Assembly: GCA_046330415.1 (NCBI GenBank)
Contig: JAXLSW010000009.1
Coordinates: forward strand, 152,536 to 216,535
Direction of reading: 5' to 3'
Length of the DNA stretch: 64,000 bases
Source: RHKX01 sp046330415
GTDB lineage: Bacteria > Actinomycetota > Thermoleophilia > Solirubrobacterales > 70-9
Part shown: positions 8,970 through 16,291 of the stretch, piece by piece
Numbering within the stretch: position 1 is the first letter of the stretch
Layout: the number at the start of each line of letters is the position of its first letter
Position numbers and translations under genes: made by a program
The notes under the pieces: model-generated
The model's database searches: none
The model's input: the letters and a program-made list of their open reading frames with translations, nothing else
Told to the model about the DNA's origin: nothing

Positions 8970-11924
8970 TCAGCCCGAGAGCGCCTCGTCCGGGACGACG
9001 TAGGCGAGCCGGGCCGCGTGGCTGTCGGGCTCGGCGATCTCGGGGAAGCGGAGCCCCTCCAGGAGCTCGACGTCGTAGATCTCCTCGACCCCCTCAGCGA
9101 AGCTGAGGAAGCCGAGCACCGAGCCGGAATCGGTGTCGACCGCGTAGACGCCGCACTGCCGCTCGGCCGCCTTCGCGGTGATCGGCAGGCCGCCGAACGC
9201 GCGGCCCTCGCGCACCATCGAGAGGCCGACGAAGGCGATCGGCCCGGCGAAGGCGAGCCCGCGGGTGAAGCCGGGAAGCTTGGCGATGGTCGCGACCTCG
9301 CCGCTTTCGGGATCGACGGTGGCGAGCTCGCCTTTCCCGGACTCGAGCACCCAGAGCCGGCCGCCGTGCCAGCGCGGCGAGTGCGGCATCGAGAGTCCCG
9401 CCGCGATCACCTCGCCGGTGTCGACGTCGATCAGCACGCCGCCGTCCGCCTTCCCGGCCCGCCATCCGTTCGGCTCGTCGCTGACCCCCAGCGCGGTGAC
9501 GTAGGCGGGCTGCCCGTCGCGGACCGCGAGCCCGTTGAGGTGGCAGCGGTCGTCGGCGGCGAGCTCCGTGACGAACGGCGGGCGCCAGCGCGGCACGAAG
9601 CTGTGCTCCTCGTCGAGGGTCGCCAGGCAGGAGAAGCGGGAGGCGACGAGCCAGAGCTCGTCATCGGCCCAGGCGAGGTCGTGGACCGCGACGTCGCCGG
9701 TGGTCCGCGACCACTGCGGTACGAAGCAGGCGTCGTGGGCGAGCGGCGCCCGCTCCAGCCGCGCCGCCACCTCAGGCAGGTTCCTGTACTCGACGACGGC
9801 CGAGCCGCAGCCGATCGCGAGCCTCCCGTCGCGATGGGCGATCCCCATCGGCCGCTGCAACGTCCGGAAGTGAGTGTTGACAGAGCCTCCCGCCCGGCGC
9901 ACCGCCACGAGCTTGTCGGCCTGGTAGGTGCTGATCAGCAGCGAGGAGCCGAGCCCCGCGAGGAGCTCGCCGAAGCTCGTGGTCGCTCGCGAGGACATCG
10001 GGCCTGCCCGGCGGGCGGCGGCCCTCGCCCGCGCCTGCTCCGGCTCGGCCACCCAGTCGCGGGCCCGCTCGGCGAGCGGCCGCAACCGCTCGAGCTCGCC
10101 CGCGAGCTCCGCCTCGCGGGCGCTCGCCTTGGCGGGGTCGGGGGCCGTCAGAGTCGTCGCCGATGCGGGCAACGGCGCGACCCGCTCGGTGTCCCAGCCG
10201 AAGCCGGCGAACTCGGCGATGCGGGCGAGCTCGCGGTCGGGGTCGGCGACGAGCTCGTCGTAGCCGACGGCGCACCAGCGCTCGGGCCCGAGCCGCTCGA
10301 GGTCGGCGAGCAACGTCCGGGTGGCGCTCTCCCACTGGGCGGCGACGATCTCCGGCAACGGTTTGCCGGCCAGCTCGCGCCATCCCGGCGTCAGCAGCAG
10401 GGACCAGGTCGGCCCCTCCCAGCCGGGGAGCTTCGGGTAGGTGACGAAGCGCCCCGACTCCCATGCCTCGAGCATGCTCGCCAGCGCCTGCCGCGGCTCC
10501 CGATGCAGGTAGACGAAGGTCGCGTCGGGGAAAGCGGCGTCGAGGAACGGCACCCGCAGCGAGTTCTTCGGGGTCTTCTCGAGCAGGCGCATGCCCGTGG
10601 CATCCGGCTCGGGCGCGCGGCCGTCGCGGTCGCGGAGCCACGCGATGAGGTTCTCGCGCAGCGCCGTGGTCGCCGCCGGCTGCGCGTCGTGGGCGGTCAG
10701 GCGGTTGGAGTCCCAGCCGTGAGCGGCCGGGGTGAGCGCGGCGATCGACTCGATCGCCTCGTGGCTCTCGCCGCCGATCGTCCACAGCTCGGGCGAGCGG
10801 GAGAGCGCCTCGAAGAGCAGCGACGTCCCCGAGCGCGGTGGCGCCACCACGAACACCGGACGCACGAGCCGCCGCTCCGCCTCGGCGCGGCGGGCCCGCA
10901 GCTCCCGGCGGACCAGGGGCCGGGACGGTTGCGCCGCGGGTGCGGGACCCCGCCCTGCCCCCGCTCGCGCGAGTTCCGGGTTGAGCGCGGGGGTGATCAG
11001 CATCTGCTGCGCGATCCGCACCGCGTCCATGCCGTTGGGGAGCTTGATCGCGCCGTTCAGTGGCGCCAGCTCATCGGCGAAGAAGTCGAGCAGCTCGCGG
11101 TACCGCGGCCAGCCTTCCTCGGCGTCCCCGTGGGCGGCCCAGATATCCCGCCAGTCCCGCCGCAGGGTCAGGAGCGCCCGCTCGAGCGTGGCGCGCGTCG
11201 CCTCCTCCCCACCCCCGGCGGCCGCCTCGGCGAGCAGCTCGCCGGCGAGCCGCTCCTGCTCCCACGGGCTCATCACGACCGGGAGGTTGCTGCGCTCCGT
11301 CGGTGGGTCGGGTGCGTCGCCCTCGCTCCAGGGGACGGGCACCGGCTCCGCTTCGCGGTCGTGGTCGGGGTCGAACGGCCGGTGACCGCCGGCGACCAGG
11401 TCCCAGAATGCGGCCGAGCCGACCGTGTCGGCGACGAGGTGGATGCGGCGCTCCCCGGTCGGGTTGAGGACGTTGTGGCGGCGCCAGGCGTCGAAGATCC
11501 AGACCTCGCCGGGAGCCATGTGCAGGGAGCGGTCGGCGCAGAGGAACTCGATGGCCGGGTCGGTGACGATCGGGATGTGGACCCGGACGCGGTCGGCCCA
11601 GTAGTAGTTGGTGTCGACGTGCATGGTCGCCTCGGCGTTGCCGTCGAGCCGCATCAGGCGCGAGCGGCCGATCGTGGCCTCCAGCGCCGTCAGCACCTGG
11701 CGCATGTACGGCGTCCGCTCGAGATGAGGGGTCGGCAGCATCACCCCGGCGACGCCGTCGTCGGCTGGGTCGCCCCCGCGCGCGATCAACGGCAGCGCGG
11801 AGTTCCCCGGGTGGCCCTGCGGGTGCGGCCGCCAGTCGTCCTCGGCGATCGCCTCGACCTCACCGCGCAGCCGCTCCGCGTCGACCGTCAGCGGTAGGCG
11901 GATGAACTCGGTGTCGAGGCGCAT
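8970..11924 (-). CDS. Three-domain fusion: Asp/Asn beta-hydroxylase, sulfotransferase, TIGR03032 domain
   Basis: A 984-residue protein that joins three recognisable parts. Residues about 1-190 resemble aspartyl/asparaginyl beta-hydroxylases (cupin-type, Fe/2-oxoglutarate), with HVDTNYYWADRVRVHIPI and ERRIHLVADT supplying the ligand region. Residues about 350-600 are a PAPS-dependent sulfotransferase, with the P-loop-like motif APPRSGTSLLFEAL and the later YLHREPRQALASMLEAW. Residues about 640-984 match the TIGR03032 family (FGELLAGLGSSLLISTYQ, PHSPRWHGGRLWVLESG), of unknown function and probably a beta-propeller. Hydroxylation followed by sulfation of one peptide or glycopeptide is a plausible combined role, but that is inference. 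The next feature upstream is a dispersed palindromic repeat. Confidence 0.85.
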   Translation of the reverse strand: MRLDTEFIRLPLTVDAERLRGEVEAIAEDDWRPHPQGHPGNSALPLIARGGDPADDGVAGVMLPTPHLERTPYMRQVLTALEATIGRSRLMRLDGNAEATMHVDTNYYWADRVRVHIPIVTDPAIEFLCADRSLHMAPGEVWIFDAWRRHNVLNPTGERRIHLVADTVGSAAFWDLVAGGHRPFDPDHDREAEPVPVPWSEGDAPDPPTERSNLPVVMSPWEQERLAGELLAEAAAGGGEEATRATLERALLTLRRDWRDIWAAHGDAEEGWPRYRELLDFFADELAPLNGAIKLPNGMDAVRIAQQMLITPALNPELARAGAGRGPAPAAQPSRPLVRRELRARRAEAERRLVRPVFVVAPPRSGTSLLFEALSRSPELWTIGGESHEAIESIAALTPAAHGWDSNRLTAHDAQPAATTALRENLIAWLRDRDGRAPEPDATGMRLLEKTPKNSLRVPFLDAAFPDATFVYLHREPRQALASMLEAWESGRFVTYPKLPGWEGPTWSLLLTPGWRELAGKPLPEIVAAQWESATRTLLADLERLGPERWCAVGYDELVADPDRELARIAEFAGFGWDTERVAPLPASATTLTAPDPAKASAREAELAGELERLRPLAERARDWVAEPEQARARAAARRAGPMSSRATTSFGELLAGLGSSLLISTYQADKLVAVRRAGGSVNTHFRTLQRPMGIAHRDGRLAIGCGSAVVEYRNLPEVAARLERAPLAHDACFVPQWSRTTGDVAVHDLAWADDELWLVASRFSCLATLDEEHSFVPRWRPPFVTELAADDRCHLNGLAVRDGQPAYVTALGVSDEPNGWRAGKADGGVLIDVDTGEVIAAGLSMPHSPRWHGGRLWVLESGKGELATVDPESGEVATIAKLPGFTRGLAFAGPIAFVGLSMVREGRAFGGLPITAKAAERQCGVYAVDTDSGSVLGFLSFAEGVEEIYDVELLEGLRFPEIAEPDSHAARLAYVVPDEALSG

Positions 11925-11977
11925 GGACCATGACTCTAGGCCGGACCAGGCGCCGGGGGGCCATCCACCAACTCACC

Positions 11978-12023
11978 CGAACGTACGGAACTGGGCGCTA
12001 TGAGGACCCTTCCCGTACGTTCG
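11978..12023. repeat. Dispersed CGTACG palindromic repeat, single full copy
   Basis: Arms CGAACGTACGG (11978-11988) and CCGTACGTTCG (12013-12023) surround a core with TGGGCGCTATGAGGACCC. The two CGTACG cores are 32 bp apart, as in the full units near 45.7 and 46.8 kb. It lies in the 138-bp gap between two minus-strand genes and has no half unit beside it. Confidence 0.75.
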
Positions 12024-12062
12024 ACGAAGGGTGGGGCGCCCGTGTGGCGATCAAGGACAGGG

Positions 12063-13631
12063 TCAGGGACGGAGATGGGGTTTGGCCGCGACGAGACCGC
12101 GGCCGATCCGCCGGTGCAACTCGGCCAGCGCCGCCGGCACCTCCGCACCCCCGGTCCCGGCCGCGAAGACGAACCGATCCGGGCGCAGCACCACCCAATC
12201 GACACCGAAGCGACCGAACCAGGCGTCGATCGCGCCCTCGGGATCGCGGAGGTCGGCGCCGAGCGTGAGCACGGGCAGACCCTCGGCGCCGAGTGCAGCA
12301 GCGGTTGCCGGGTCGGACGCGATCGCACACCAGCCCCAGCCGATGCGCTCGTCGAGCGGCTCCTCGCCATCGGCCGCTGCGTCGGCGACGCTCGGCTGCG
12401 GGAACTGCGAACCGACGCTGCGCTTCGGCGGGAAGGCGTGGGGCTTCACCGCAAACGCCCCCTCCCCGTAGGCCGGAATCGGCTTGATCCGGCTCTGCAG
12501 CCACTCGGCGGCGCCGCTCACGTCCATCGCGGTCAGGTACGCGTCACGCAACGCGGCGACGGCGCGGCGGCGGGTCTGCACGAACTTCCCGAGACCGAGC
12601 GCGAGGCGGATCATCGCCGCGACGTGCGGTCGCCGCTCCGCCTCGTAGCTGTCGAGCAAGGCCTCGGGCGCGCCGGCGAGCTCGGCCTCGAGCTTCCACG
12701 CGAGGTTCACCGCATCGCGGGCGCCGGAGCTGAAGCCCTGGCCCGCGAACGGCGGCGTCACGTGAGCGGCGTCGCCGGCGAGCAGGACGCGCCCCTCGCG
12801 CCAGCGAGTCGCCATGCGGGCGTGGAAGGTGTAGACGACCGCCCGCTCGATCTCGGCGCTCTCCCCCTGCAGCCACGGCTCGATGCGCTCACGCAGGGCC
12901 TCGGGATCGAGGAACGGCGCCTCCTCCTCCCCGTGGTGGAGCATCCACTCCCAGCGGTGCCTGCCGGGCGACATCGGCAGCGAGACCGTCGGCCTCCTCC
13001 AGTCGCCGAAGAAGTGAGGGTGCGGGACCTTCGCGAGCGGCCGGTCGACGAGCACGTCGACGACGAGCCAGCGCTCGAAGGTCGAGCCGCTGTACTCGAT
13101 CCCGAGGAGCCGGCGGACGAGGCTGGCGCTGCCGTCGCAGCCGACCGCCCAGCGCGCCCGGATGGTCCCGGGCTCCTCTCCGAGCGGCCGCACCGTCGCG
13201 GTGACGCCGCCGGGATCCTGCTCGAGCCGCTCGAGCTCGTGCTCGCGGCGCACGTCGACGGACGGCGTCTCCGCCACCGCGGCCCCGAGGGTGCGCTCGA
13301 GCGACGGCTGGTTGATGGAGACGAGCGGCGAGTGCCCCTGGGTCCCGTCGACCGGCCGCATCAGCAGGATCTTGCGGCCACCGACGGTGACGAACGACAC
13401 CTCCTCCTGGATCTGCGCATCGGCGAGGATCTGCTCGACGACCCCGGCGCTCTGGAAGATCCGCAGTACCTCGTCGTCGACCACGGCGGCGCGCGGGAGC
13501 GGGTAGGGCTCCGGGGCGCGCTCGACCGCGATCACCGAGATGCCGCGGCGCCCGAGCAGCAGGGCGAGCAGAGCCCCGACGGGGCCGAGGCCGCAGACGA
13601 GGACGTCGCAGTCGTAGCCGTCGTCGCTCAC
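12063..13631 (-). CDS. FAD-dependent aromatic monooxygenase (MhpA-like)
   Basis: A 522-residue class A flavoprotein hydroxylase, related to 3-(3-hydroxyphenyl)propionate hydroxylase, which uses NAD(P)H and O2 to hydroxylate a phenolic ring. The FAD fold begins with VLVCGLGPVGALLALLLGRRG at about residue 10, and the second FAD motif is GDAAHVTPPFAGQGFSSGARD at about 285. A C-terminal thioredoxin-like extension typical of the family is present. It is the last gene of a minus-strand run: extradiol dioxygenase, FAH hydrolase, then this gene, 13 bp after the hydrolase stop. The product would be a catechol fed to the dioxygenase. The exact aromatic substrate is unknown. Confidence 0.88.
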   Translation of the reverse strand: MSDDGYDCDVLVCGLGPVGALLALLLGRRGISVIAVERAPEPYPLPRAAVVDDEVLRIFQSAGVVEQILADAQIQEEVSFVTVGGRKILLMRPVDGTQGHSPLVSINQPSLERTLGAAVAETPSVDVRREHELERLEQDPGGVTATVRPLGEEPGTIRARWAVGCDGSASLVRRLLGIEYSGSTFERWLVVDVLVDRPLAKVPHPHFFGDWRRPTVSLPMSPGRHRWEWMLHHGEEEAPFLDPEALRERIEPWLQGESAEIERAVVYTFHARMATRWREGRVLLAGDAAHVTPPFAGQGFSSGARDAVNLAWKLEAELAGAPEALLDSYEAERRPHVAAMIRLALGLGKFVQTRRRAVAALRDAYLTAMDVSGAAEWLQSRIKPIPAYGEGAFAVKPHAFPPKRSVGSQFPQPSVADAAADGEEPLDERIGWGWCAIASDPATAAALGAEGLPVLTLGADLRDPEGAIDAWFGRFGVDWVVLRPDRFVFAAGTGGAEVPAALAELHRRIGRGLVAAKPHLRP

Positions 13632-13644
13632 GGCGCTTCCGCGA

Positions 13645-14646
13645 TCAGCCGCCGGCGACCGTGGCGTTGGCGGGCACCGCGTCGGGGTCGATGCGGTTCG
13701 TCAGCGTCCCGATCCCGTCGATCTCGAGCTCGACGGTCTGCCCGCGCTGGATCCAGCGGTCGTGCTCGAGCCCGCAGCACCCCGGGATCGTCCCGGTGGA
13801 GATCACGTCGCCCGGCTCGAGCCGCTCTCCCGCCGAAGCGAAGGCGAGCTGCTCGCCGACGTCGTGGACCGGCCCGGCGGTCGAGCCCTCGCACCAGAGC
13901 TCCCCATCGACGCGAACGCGCCCCGTCATCCGGGTCCAGTCGGGGACCTCGTCGGCGGTGACCACGTCGGCGCCGATCGAGTTGGCGAAGGTCTTCGACT
14001 TGACGACCGGCCCGAAGATGCTCTCGCGCGCATCCTCGGCCTGGACGTCACGCGCCGACCAGTCGTTGAGGACGAACCAGCCGCCGACGGCCTCCCGCGC
14101 CTCCTCCGGCGTCGCATCGGCCAGCGGCCTGGCGAGGACGTAGGCGAGCTCGAGCTCGAAGTCGAGCCACTCGGTGTGACTCGGCCACCACATCGGGTCG
14201 CCGTCGGCGAGCAGCGCAGCGTGGTTGGCCACGTAGAACGTCGGCTTCTCGTAGAAGCGCGCGTTCGGCTTCAGCTTCGGGAACGTCTTGCCGGTGAGCT
14301 TCTCGAAGCCCTCCACCACCTTCGGCACGGGCGGCGGGAAGAAGCGCTTGACGAGCACGCGGCTGGAGGCGATCACGTGGTCCTCCCAAAGCATGAAGGC
14401 GCGCATCGATCGCGGCTGGAACGGAAGCCCGGCGGCGGCCGGATCGACGGCGATGGACGAGGCGCGATCGTCGTCGATCCCGACGAGCTGCTCCTCTGCG
14501 GCGGCGCGGGCATCGTCGCCACCGGCGAGGAAGGCGACCATGTCGCGCGCCTGCTCCGCGGACAGACCCTCCCCGGGTTCGATGGGTACCCAGTTGCCGG
14601 AGCGATGCTCGGCGATCAAGCCCTCGGGAACGCGCCGCAGCTTCAC
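13645..14646 (-). CDS. Fumarylacetoacetate hydrolase family protein
   Basis: A 333-residue FAH-fold enzyme, expected to hydrolyse or decarboxylate a diketo-acid from ring cleavage. The metal-binding core is seen in DFELELAYVL and FVLNDWSARDVQ, and later EPGDVISTGTIPGCCG matches the family's C-terminal signature. The start is the GTG at 14646, whose GTGA overlaps the upstream dioxygenase stop by 4 bp, showing translational coupling; the longer open frame upstream is a shadow. With the flanking monooxygenase and dioxygenase it fits a meta-cleavage route. It could be an acylpyruvase, fumarylacetoacetase or hydratase; sequence alone does not decide. Confidence 0.9.
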   Translation of the reverse strand: MKLRRVPEGLIAEHRSGNWVPIEPGEGLSAEQARDMVAFLAGGDDARAAAEEQLVGIDDDRASSIAVDPAAAGLPFQPRSMRAFMLWEDHVIASSRVLVKRFFPPPVPKVVEGFEKLTGKTFPKLKPNARFYEKPTFYVANHAALLADGDPMWWPSHTEWLDFELELAYVLARPLADATPEEAREAVGGWFVLNDWSARDVQAEDARESIFGPVVKSKTFANSIGADVVTADEVPDWTRMTGRVRVDGELWCEGSTAGPVHDVGEQLAFASAGERLEPGDVISTGTIPGCCGLEHDRWIQRGQTVELEIDGIGTLTNRIDPDAVPANATVAGG

Positions 14647-15551
14647 GACGACACCCGCGCACCGGCCCGCGCACCGGCGTCCGGCGCGATCGGGAACCCG
14701 GTGAGCAGGAACCGTGGTGGCGGCGGGCCTCCCCACTGGTTGATCGAGCCGAGGCCGCCCGGCCACTGGCGCGCGACGTAGTCGCCGTCGGGCGGCATCT
14801 GCGCGATGTCGGCGCAGACCTCGATCATCGCGCCGGCGGTGTCGTGGAAGTAGGCGAAGAGGTTGTTGCCGGGCCCGTGGCGGCTCGGGCCCCAGATCAG
14901 CTTCTGCCCGCGGGACCAGAGCCGGTCGCAGATCCGGCCGATCGCGTTCAGGTCCGGGACGGTCCAGGCGTAGTGGGAGAGCTCGTGCCTGGGCGCGAGC
15001 ACCACCGCCATGCCGTGATGGTCGGGGCTGCAATGCCACCAGCTCGCGGTCCGCCCCATGCGGTCGGAGAACCTGAAGCCGAGCCCCTGCTCGATGAAGC
15101 GCTCCGTCCCCCCCATGCCGCGAGCCTTGACCGAGAAGTGCTCGAACTTGACGGCGCGGTCGCCCTCGGGCAGCACCTGGCCCCCCTCCATGCCGCAGAA
15201 GAGCTTGTAGACGTGCCCGCCGGGAGCGCGGACGAGCGCGGCCCGGTCGATCCCGGGCTCGCCGTCGTAGGTCGAGCCGACCAGCTCGCCACCGGCGGCG
15301 GCGATCCCCGAGCGGGCGCGCTCGAGCGCCTCGGCGTCGGCGACCTGGAGGCCGATGTGCTCGTAGCCGCGGGCGTCCCCCTCCTGCTGGATGAGGATGA
15401 GCTCGTGGTGGCGCTCGTTGCAGGTCAGATACGCGGTGCCGCCCCGGCGCTCGGTCTCCACCAGGCCGAGGACGTCGGCGTGGAAGGCGACCGCCTCGTC
15501 GAGATCGGGGACGCGCAGGGCCATGTGGCCGACTCGCTCGGTGATTCGCAT
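14643..15551 (-). CDS. Extradiol ring-cleavage dioxygenase (vicinal oxygen chelate fold)
   Basis: A 302-residue two-domain VOC protein of the catechol 2,3-dioxygenase type, which opens a catechol ring next to the two hydroxyls using Fe(II) and O2. The second domain holds a complete set of metal ligands: His138 (FEHFSVKARG), His193 (LSHYAWTVPD) and Glu244 (MIEVCAD), spaced as in BphC-type enzymes. The ATG at 15551 is preferred over a GTG at 15560 because AGGGTGG lies just before it. It is the first gene of the operon; a TetR gene is transcribed away from it across a 77-bp gap holding a candidate operator. Confidence 0.87.
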   Translation of the reverse strand: MRITERVGHMALRVPDLDEAVAFHADVLGLVETERRGGTAYLTCNERHHELILIQQEGDARGYEHIGLQVADAEALERARSGIAAAGGELVGSTYDGEPGIDRAALVRAPGGHVYKLFCGMEGGQVLPEGDRAVKFEHFSVKARGMGGTERFIEQGLGFRFSDRMGRTASWWHCSPDHHGMAVVLAPRHELSHYAWTVPDLNAIGRICDRLWSRGQKLIWGPSRHGPGNNLFAYFHDTAGAMIEVCADIAQMPPDGDYVARQWPGGLGSINQWGGPPPPRFLLTGFPIAPDAGARAGARVSS

Positions 15552-15574
15552 GGCGGCCACCCTAGCACAGTTTC

Positions 15575-15588
15575 TGAAGTTTTCTTCA
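15575..15588. promoter_or_regulatory. Candidate TetR operator between divergent genes
   Basis: Inverted repeat TGAAG-TTTT-CTTCA sits in an AT-rich stretch between the extradiol dioxygenase operon and the divergent TetR gene. Position and symmetry suggest an operator; the arms are short, so this is tentative. Confidence 0.4.
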
Positions 15589-15628
15589 TTACTGAGGATC
15601 TATTCACCAGCGCTGCTAGGATCGGCGC

Positions 15629-16249
15629 GTGCCGACCACCGCAAGCAACCAGACCCGCGGGGACCGGCGCCGTGAGCAGACCCGGGCGCGGCTGCTCGCC
15701 GCCGCCCGCGAGCTGTTCGCCGAGAAGGGCGTAGGGGCGACGCGCCTCGGCGAGATCACCGAGCGCGCCGACGTCGCCGCCGGCTCCCTCTACAACCATT
15801 TCGCCGACAAGGACGAGATCGTCGACACCCTCCTGCACGACATCTCCGAGGAGCAGGGCTCCCTCGTCGACGAGCTCACCGCCGACATCGACGATCCGGC
15901 CGCAGTCGTCGCGTTCGCCCAACGCCACTTCGTCCGTCTCGCTCTCGCAGATCCGAGCTTCGGTGCCCTCGCGATCCGCCTCGACGCCTCCCACCGGCTC
16001 ATGCAGCAGACGCTCGGCCCGCGGGCCGTGCGAGACATCCAGGCGGGGATCGACGCCGGGCGCTTCGCGGTCTCCGATCCGGTCGTCGCCCTCCAGTTCA
16101 CGGGCGGGGCGTTGATCGGGACGATCGCCGGCATCGTCGACGGCCTCGCCCCGGCCGACGTCGACGAACTGCATGCCGAGGCGGTCCTCCGCTCGCTCGG
16201 GTTGACCGGTGCACAGGCGGCGAAGGTCGCCCGGCTGCCGATGGGATGA
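15629..16249 (+). CDS. TetR/AcrR-family transcriptional regulator
   Basis: A 206-residue one-component repressor. The N-terminal helix-turn-helix runs through ARLLAAARELFAEKG, GATRLGEITERADVAAGSLYNHF and ADKDEIVDTLL, as in the TetR family. The C-terminal ligand-binding part is less conserved. The start is a GTG at 15629; no better start lies closer to the DNA-binding domain. It is divergent from the aromatic-cleavage operon, so it probably controls that operon and itself, with an aromatic compound or CoA ester as inducer. That role is inferred from gene order. Confidence 0.9.
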   Translation: MPTTASNQTRGDRRREQTRARLLAAARELFAEKGVGATRLGEITERADVAAGSLYNHFADKDEIVDTLLHDISEEQGSLVDELTADIDDPAAVVAFAQRHFVRLALADPSFGALAIRLDASHRLMQQTLGPRAVRDIQAGIDAGRFAVSDPVVALQFTGGALIGTIAGIVDGLAPADVDELHAEAVLRSLGLTGAQAAKVARLPMG

Positions 16250-16291
16250 AGCTCGAGAAACCTGCGCCTTCTCCCGTGACGAGCGGTTAGG

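Noticed and set aside
9018..11897. A 959-codon open frame on the plus strand
   Set aside because: It is the antisense of the three-domain fusion gene; its translation is low-complexity, rich in Arg, Gly and Pro, with no motifs, typical of shadows in GC-rich DNA.
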